Origin: Opitutaceae bacterium
GTDB taxonomy: Bacteria > Verrucomicrobiota > Verrucomicrobiia > Opitutales > Opitutaceae
DNA length: 64,000 nucleotides
Direction: 5' to 3'
NCBI GenBank assembly: GCA_030693515.1
Contig: JAUYAK010000117.1
Span: forward strand, 1-64,000
The position numbers and the translations under genes were made by a program. Shown here one piece after another: positions 58,409 through 64,000 of the stretch (position 1 is the first letter of the stretch; each line of letters begins with the position of its first letter). The notes below the pieces were generated by a model. That model saw only the letters and a list, made by a program, of their open reading frames with translations. It ran no database searches and had not been told where the DNA came from.

Positions 58409-60247
58409 TCAGTGCCCGGCGCCCGCCTGGTGCTCTTGGATGTATTCCTGTTTCAATCCCAGCTTCTCGGGCGCGTGGAGCACGAGCATCTTCATGCGGA
58501 TATCGGCCGGCACCTGCGCAGCCGTCGCCTTGGAGACGACGATCATCAAGCCGATCGCAAGCGGCACGGTCCAGATGGCGGGCTGTTCGCAGAGGATACG
58601 GAGCAACGGATGCTCGGCCCAGAAGGCGTTGAGGGGCGCGAAGCCGGCGAACACTTTCCCCATCGGGCCCTTGTCGAGCGCCAGCGTGCCGAGGTTGGTC
58701 AGCGCGGCGGCGCCAAGGGCGCACAGGCCACCGGTCAGCATGCCGATCGCGGCGCCCTTCATCGTCATACCCCGCCACCAGACGCTCATGAAGAGCAGCG
58801 GGAAATAACTCGCCGCCGCAATCGCGAAGGCCTGCCCGACCATGAAGTTGATTTCCAGCGGTTCGACGAAGCACCCGAGCCCGATCGCGACGCCTCCGAT
58901 GATCACCGCCGCGATCTTGAAGGCCGCGAGCCGCTCCTGCGGCGACGATTTCGGTCGCAGCATCCGGCCATAGACATCGTGGGCGAGCGCGCCCGTCATG
59001 GAGACGAGCAGGCCGCTGAACGTGCTCATGAACGCCGCAAACGCCCCCGCGCAAGTGATGCCGCTGAGGATCGAGCCCAGCACGCCGGCATTGCCGGTGA
59101 GCAGGGTGGGCAGCTCCAACACGACCTTGTCGGTGCCCTTGGCGCCGACACCCGAGTAGAGCTCGGGCATGAGATTGCGCCCGATCGCGCCGAAGACCGG
59201 CGGGAAAACGTAGAACACACCGATCAAAATCATCACCCACATTGTGGTGCGCTTGGCGGCGACACCATCGGGATTGGTGTAGAACCGCACCAGGATGTGC
59301 GGCAGGCCGGCGGTCCCGCAGACGAGCGCGATGATCAGCGAGTAGGTATAGAGTAGCGAATAAGGCTTCTGGTGCTCGGCGAGGTAGGCGGCGCGCTGCT
59401 CGACGGGGAGCGCGGCGGCGGCGGCGTTGACGGCCTTGGTGGTGAGCGGCCCGAACGGCGCGACCCAGACCTCGTCCTTCGGGGCTTTTTCGACGAGCGG
59501 CTTGCGAACGGTGTTGTCGGCGAGCGTCGTGACGGGCGCGGCGGTTTCGCCGGGGGCCTTGTTGGCCCCGATGTGGCCGTTGTAGAAGCCGACCACCGAC
59601 ATCAGCACAAAAACCGGCACACTGATCGCGAACATCTTGATCCAATACTGGAACGCCTGCACGAGCGTGATGCCCTTCATGCCGCCGAGCGACACATTGA
59701 AGGTGATGACGGCTCCGACCACCACGACGCCGACCCAATAGGGCATGCCGGGGAAAATGTAGGACAGCGTCACACCCGCGCCCTTCATCTGCGGCATCGT
59801 GTAGAAAAACCCGATGAACAGCACGAAACACACGGCGATCTTGCGGAACAGCGGCGAGTCAAACCGGCCCTCGGCGAAATCCGGAATCGTGTAGGCCCCG
59901 AAGCGCCGCAGCGGCCCCGCGATAAATAGCAGCAGGAACAGGTAGCCGCAGGCGTAACAGACCGGATACCACAGCGCGTCGTAGCCGCTCGACATCACCA
60001 TGCCGGCGACGCCCATGAACGACGCCGCCGAAAGATATTCGCCGGAGATCGCGGAGGCGTTCCAGCCCACCGACACGGAGCGGCCTGCGACGAAGAAGTC
60101 GCTCGCCGTCTTCGAGGTCTTCGCGGAGCGGAAGCCCATCCAGATCGTGACGGCCACGGTGACGAGCGAGAAGGCCAGGATCCACGGATCGACCCGCTCG
60201 AGCGCAGCGAGCGGCATGGCGGCACTGGAAAAGAGAGCGGTCTTCAT
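58409..60247 (-). CDS. Sodium/solute symporter, ActP (acetate permease)-like
   Basis: A 612-residue SSS transporter with about thirteen helices. FFVAGRSVSVGWNASAISGEYLSAASFMG and GYDALWYPVCYACGYLFLLLF are strongly ActP-like; FNVSLGGMKGITLVQAFQYWIK and ISGITCAGAFAAFMSTFSGLLVS follow. A hydrophilic stretch of about 85 residues (roughly 220-305) between two helices is longer than in E. coli ActP. It likely imports acetate or another short organic acid with Na+. Its ATG overlaps the stop of a DUF485-like gene, as in yjcH-actP operons. Confidence 0.9.
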   Translation of the reverse strand: MKTALFSSAAMPLAALERVDPWILAFSLVTVAVTIWMGFRSAKTSKTASDFFVAGRSVSVGWNASAISGEYLSAASFMGVAGMVMSSGYDALWYPVCYACGYLFLLLFIAGPLRRFGAYTIPDFAEGRFDSPLFRKIAVCFVLFIGFFYTMPQMKGAGVTLSYIFPGMPYWVGVVVVGAVITFNVSLGGMKGITLVQAFQYWIKMFAISVPVFVLMSVVGFYNGHIGANKAPGETAAPVTTLADNTVRKPLVEKAPKDEVWVAPFGPLTTKAVNAAAAALPVEQRAAYLAEHQKPYSLLYTYSLIIALVCGTAGLPHILVRFYTNPDGVAAKRTTMWVMILIGVFYVFPPVFGAIGRNLMPELYSGVGAKGTDKVVLELPTLLTGNAGVLGSILSGITCAGAFAAFMSTFSGLLVSMTGALAHDVYGRMLRPKSSPQERLAAFKIAAVIIGGVAIGLGCFVEPLEINFMVGQAFAIAAASYFPLLFMSVWWRGMTMKGAAIGMLTGGLCALGAAALTNLGTLALDKGPMGKVFAGFAPLNAFWAEHPLLRILCEQPAIWTVPLAIGLMIVVSKATAAQVPADIRMKMLVLHAPEKLGLKQEYIQEHQAGAGH

Positions 60248-60576
60248 GGATCAGCCCGCTCCTTTCCGCGACGCGCCTGCTCGGCTTGGGCGACCTCATC
60301 CTCCTCGAGCGCGATCGAGCGCTTGATGAAGGCATAGGAGATGATCCAGACGAACGGAAAAAACAGCACGCCCAGGATGAGCCAGCTCAGTGTGAAACCC
60401 GCGACGCGGGTCGCCATCAGTGCGGGCGCAAAGTAGTTCAGGAGCGGCAGACCGATGAGCGCGACGAGGAAGGTCGCCGCGCAGGCGATCGAGAGGCCGA
60501 GTTGCCGGCGCATAAGCGAACGCAGAAACGACTCGCTGTGCACCACATCGTCGTGGGCGGGGGGCGTTGGGGGCAT
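60244..60576 (-). CDS. DUF485-like small membrane protein
   Basis: A 110-residue protein with two transmembrane helices (LSIACAATFLVALIGLPLLNYF and FTLSWLILGVLFFPFVWIISYAFI) and a charged C-terminal tail. Proteins of this kind (YjcH/DUF485 and DUF4212-like) stand in front of SSS symporters and are thought to be accessory subunits. The ATGA overlap with the symporter start indicates coupled translation. The SHR-type N-terminal segment SESFLRSLMRRQ is typical. Confidence 0.83.
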   Translation of the reverse strand: MPPTPPAHDDVVHSESFLRSLMRRQLGLSIACAATFLVALIGLPLLNYFAPALMATRVAGFTLSWLILGVLFFPFVWIISYAFIKRSIALEEDEVAQAEQARRGKERADP

Positions 60577-60707
60577 GAGAACGCCGAGATTGGGAACGAG
60601 GTCCGCCCGCGCAAGCCCGCCGACAGGGAAAGTGCGACGGCCGATCGGGTGCGAGCCGCGACTTGCACCTGCCGCGGAATGCGCGAATCATAGCCTTTCC
60701 TATTGCC

Positions 60708-61535
60708 ATGCCGTCCGCCGCCGCGCCGATCCTCTACGAGATGCACTCGCACACTCCGCTGTGCAAACACGCGCGCGGCGAACCCGAGGCCTACGCCGCC
60801 GTCGCCGAGGCCCGCGGATTGAAGGGCATCGTCATCACCTGCCATTGCCCTCTGCCCGACGGCATCTCCCACGCCGTGCGCATGAGCCCGGAGCAATACG
60901 GGGACTACGTCGATCTGGTCGCCCGGGCGCGGGACAAGTTTGCCGGACGGGTCGATGTGCGGCTCGGGCTCGAGAGCGACTTCTACCCCGGCGTCGAGCC
61001 GTGGCTGGAAAAACTCCACGCCCGCGTGCCACTGCATCATGTGCTCGGCTCCGTTCACACCCAAGTGCCGGATTACCGCGGACGCTACTTCAACGGGGAC
61101 TACTTCGCCTACCAGCAGACCTATTTCGATCACCTCGCGCAGTCGGCGGAGACGGGGCTCTTCGACACCCTCGCCCATCCCGATCTCGTGAAGAACGAGG
61201 CCCCTGAGGAGTGGCACTTTGCGCGCATCGAGCCCTTCATCCTGCGCGCGCTCGATCGCATCGCCAAGACCGGCGTCGCGATGGAACTCAACACCTCCGG
61301 CGTGAACAAGGCGCTCCCCGAGATGAACCCCGGCGACCGCATCCTCGCGCACATCCGCGAGCGCGGCATCCCGGTGGTGATCGGAGCCGATGCTCACCGG
61401 CCCGAGCGCGTCGGTGATGGCTACGCGGTCGCGTTGCGCCGGCTCGAAGCCGTCGGCTTTCGCGAGGTGAGCTTCTTCCTTGATCGCCAGCGGCAGACCG
61501 CGCCCATCGCGGCGGCGCTGGCCTCGCTGAGGTAG
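60708..61535 (+). CDS. PHP-domain histidinol-phosphatase-like protein
   Basis: A 275-residue PHP phosphoesterase. Metal ligands: EMHSHTPLCKHARGE (H-x-H and His), GIVITCHCPLP, GLESDFYPGVE (Glu), HHVLGSVH, TLAHPDLVK, ELNTSG and IGADAHRPERVG (D-x-H). This arrangement is that of HisJ/HisK histidinol-phosphatases. No his genes are near, so another phosphate ester is possible. ATG 60708 is preferred to an upstream TTG because the family starts close to the first His motif. Confidence 0.87.
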   Translation: MPSAAAPILYEMHSHTPLCKHARGEPEAYAAVAEARGLKGIVITCHCPLPDGISHAVRMSPEQYGDYVDLVARARDKFAGRVDVRLGLESDFYPGVEPWLEKLHARVPLHHVLGSVHTQVPDYRGRYFNGDYFAYQQTYFDHLAQSAETGLFDTLAHPDLVKNEAPEEWHFARIEPFILRALDRIAKTGVAMELNTSGVNKALPEMNPGDRILAHIRERGIPVVIGADAHRPERVGDGYAVALRRLEAVGFREVSFFLDRQRQTAPIAAALASLR

Positions 61536-61705
61536 GCCACGCGTTCTGCGGCTCGCAACTTAACCATCCCGTCACCTCCCCGCCACGGAGTCGTCACGAC
61601 CGTGGCAAGGATCGGGCGATGATCCAAAACGCCATCGACACGCGCTGCGCTCACCGGGTAGTTACTTCCCGCGCGATATCCCCCGCGCCCGAACCTCGCC
61701 TCACC

Positions 61706-64000
61706 ATGCGTCTTCCCGTCCGCCTGTTCGCCTCTGGCCTTGCGGTGCTCGCGCTGGGCCACCTCGCCCCCGCGGCGACCGTCACCGGTCGCGTCCGCGA
61801 CGCCGGCACCAGCTCCTACCTGCTCGGTGCCACCGTCAACCTGCGCGAACTCAGCCGCGACACGACCACCGGGCCGGACGGCAGCTTCGTTTTTAACGAC
61901 GTGCCCGCCGGCACCTACACGCTCACGGCGGGCTTCCTCGGCTACGCCGACAAATCGGAGGCCCTGAGCGTCACCGCGGGCGGCGCGCGGCCCGTCGAAT
62001 TCGCCCTCGCCTCCGAGATCACGAAGCTCGGCGCCTTTGTCGTCGAGGGCAACCGCGAGGGCCAGGCGCGTGCCCTCCAGCAGAAACGCACGGAGAACAT
62101 GATCATGGACGCCGTCGCCGCCGATGCCGTCGGCAAGTTTCCCGATGGCAACGCCGCCGAGGCGCTGCGCCGCGTGCCCGGCGTCTCCCTCGAGATCGAT
62201 CAAAGCGAGGGCCGCTTCGTCGTCATCCGCGGCATCGATGCTTCGCTGAACAACGTCACGCTCAACGGCCAGCAAGTGGGCTCGCCCGCCGAGCAGGGCC
62301 GCCGCGGCATGTCGATGGACTCGGTGCCCGCCGATCTCATCTCGCGCCTCGAGGTGATCAAGGCCGTCACTCCCGACCGCGACCACAACGCCATCGGCGG
62401 CACCGTGAACATCGTCACGCAGAGCGCGTTTGATCGGGCGGAGTCGTTCGCCTTCGGCTCGTTCAGCGCGGGCTACAATGACTTCAGCGGCGAGTGGGGC
62501 TGGCGCGCCGCCAGCGCCACCTTTGGTCGCGTGCTCGATGCGAAACGCACCTTGGGGATCGTCGCCGGCGTGAGCTACTCGCGCCGTGAATACGCTTCGC
62601 AGACCTCCGACGCCGTCGACTACTCGATCGTCAACGGCTTCTCCCGGCCAAAACGCAGGAATCGTTCGACTACGCGATCGAGCGCACGCGGCTCGGCGCC
62701 AACGTCGCGCTCGAATACCGCCCGCAGGAAGGGCAGCAGTTCTACGTCCGCGCCAATTTCAACGAATTCACCGACGAGGAAGGCCGGCAAAAGACCGGCT
62801 ACAACTTCGCCCTCGGCACCCTCACGGCGCAGACCGCGACGAGCGGCACCTACAGCCAGGGCCGGGCGACCAAGGAATTCCGCGACTACAAGCAGAAGCA
62901 CTTGATCGACGCGATCTCCATGGGCGGAAAGCACGACCTCCCCGGCGACTTCCAGCTTGAGTGGAAGGCCGGCGATTCGACTGGCGAGCGCGACACGCCG
63001 CGCCGCGTCGATTGGGAATTTCGCTCCGCGGCCGGCGCGTTTCCCAACAGCTACGTGCTCGGCGGCGACTACCCGATCATCACGCCCAATGCCGCGTTCT
63101 ACAACCCCGCCAACTATCCCTTCCGCCGCGTGCGCTTCCGCACCGATCTCGAACGTGAGGAGATCTTCTCCGGCCAGGTCGATCTGCGGCGCCCGGTGAG
63201 CTTCGGCAACGTGAACGGCTTTCTCAAGGCCGGTGGCAAGCAAGTGCGCAGCCAGAAGATCCAGGACCGCACCAATGTGAACTACAACCTCGCCGCCGGC
63301 GCCGCCAATGCGTTCACGCTTGCCGATGGCGGCATGGCGGGCCCGGAACCCGCTGACTACATGCGTGGGCGCTACCGCCTCGGCCCGACCCTCAACCTCG
63401 CCGCCGCGCAAGCCTACTACCGCGCCAATCCCGGTCGTTTCGCCTTCGACGCCGCGACCACGCTCAACAACTCCCTCTCCGCCGACTTCGACGCCGAGGA
63501 GGAAGTCACCTCGGCCTACGGCATGGCCAGCCTCAACCTCACGCCGCAGCTCAACTTCCTCGGCGGCCTGCGGATCGAACGCACCGAGGCCTATTATGCC
63601 GGCAACGAACTACTCTCGCGCGCCGGTGTATTCACCGGTTTTAACCGTGTCGTCATCCCGCGCAGCTACAACAAGGCATTGCCGGGCCTGCACCTGAACT
63701 GGCGCCCCAACAAGCAAGTCGCCCTCCGCGCCGCCTGGACCAACACCTACGGCCGCACCAACTACACCGACCTCGCGCCGCGAAACGTGCTCGACGACAT
63801 CGACCTCGGCGGCGGGATCTTCGAGGGCTCGCTCTCCTCGGGGAACCCGCAACTGAAGCCCTTCGAGTCGCGCAACCTCGATGTCGCCGCGGAGTATTAC
63901 CTGCCGTCCGCCGGCATCATCTCGGTCGGCCTCTTCCGCAAGGACATCGAAAACCCCGTTTACCGCCGCGCGTTCACGCTCAACAACACCGTTTATAACG
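61706..64000 (+). pseudogene. TonB-dependent receptor with frameshift; runs off window end
   Basis: ATG 61706 starts a signal peptide (MRLPVRLFASGLAVLALGHL), a carboxypeptidase-regulatory-like domain (residues 25-110) and a plug (about 120-240; GKFPDGNAAEALRRVPGVSL, RFVVIRGIDASLNNVTLNG). After SIVNGFS at about 62643 the frame changes: the barrel continues one frame over as AKTQESFDYAIERTRLGANV to the window end with no stop. One base seems missing in the CCCGGCC at 62643-62649; an added C would give FSPAKTQES. It is either a recent pseudogene or a homopolymer error. Glycan or siderophore uptake is the likely role of the intact form. Confidence 0.85.

Noticed and set aside
1-64000. CRISPR array
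   Set aside because: No regularly spaced identical repeats were found; the palindrome pairs are dispersed and have no spacer pattern.

Overview
The window is very GC-rich bacterial chromosome that most resembles Opitutaceae (phylum Verrucomicrobiota). This is an inference from gene content: two large TonB-dependent receptors (the first with an LSPFEV-type linker after the signal peptide), DUF2911 and DUF4159 proteins, a bacillithiol gene set, a succinate dehydrogenase of the one-cytochrome type, a secreted domain with an IRAVGPTLG motif, and many dispersed intergenic palindromes. No phage, plasmid backbone, rRNA operon or CRISPR array was seen.

Layout. 1-720: a small accessory gene frameshifted at a run of seven A, between two related repeat elements. 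970-5700: housekeeping genes (acyltransferase, tRNA-Ala, PIN-TRAM membrane protein, EVE protein, prephenate dehydrogenase). 5680-8290: bacillithiol operon bshA-bshB1 with a third gene that looks like a miniature BshC. 8430-12600: a sodium/solute symporter coupled to a tiny membrane protein, a secreted amidohydrolase and a DUF2911 protein. 12800-18400: an orphan gene, a TonB receptor and a Tat-exported oxidoreductase. 18680-22900: a multidomain secreted metalloprotease, a DUF4159 protein and a YkgJ-like protein. 23229-23580: tmRNA, then a ferredoxin/LysR divergent pair. 24890-30020: RtcB-like ligase, DCC membrane protein, MscS channel, TerC. 30160-31060: two Hsp20 genes. 31260-33190: a C-S lyase followed by a mosaic of dead dusB, an IS3 remnant and a copy of the lyase tail. 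33240-35620: SGNH hydrolase, FKBP isomerase, 2-hydroxyacid dehydrogenase.

35700-41710 is the most notable block: six minus-strand genes matching the ebo (edb) cluster. They are a phosphodiesterase (EboF), a 3-dehydroquinate synthase-like enzyme (EboD), a UbiA prenyltransferase (EboC), a TIM-barrel protein (EboE), a TatD-like hydrolase (EboB) and a short protein in the EboA position. The cluster is known to be widespread and was linked in a cyanobacterium to export of a scytonemin precursor; its substrate here is unknown. An isoprenoid isomerase gene (idi) is transcribed divergently from it. Each of the three longer gaps in the cluster holds a different kind of repeat, and one repeat supplies the eboC start codon.

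41800-46600: idi, a HicBA toxin-antitoxin pair, a frameshifted secreted-protein gene, intact dusB, tRNA-Pro, a LysM protein and a NUDIX hydrolase. 46590-56340: a CoA-ligase-like enzyme, sdhCAB, two tandem AbgT transporters (the second broken by an in-frame amber codon) and lysA. 56440-64000: gpsA-ribokinase, an ActP-like symporter with a small partner, a PHP phosphatase, and a TonB receptor that carries a frameshift and runs off the window end.

Two themes recur. First, pairs of short palindromes with different stem sequences but the same GTAGG...CCTAC boundaries sit between many genes and sometimes contribute codons. Second, several genes are freshly broken by single lesions (216, 32437, 42910, 53102, 61706); sequencing error must be excluded for the homopolymer cases.
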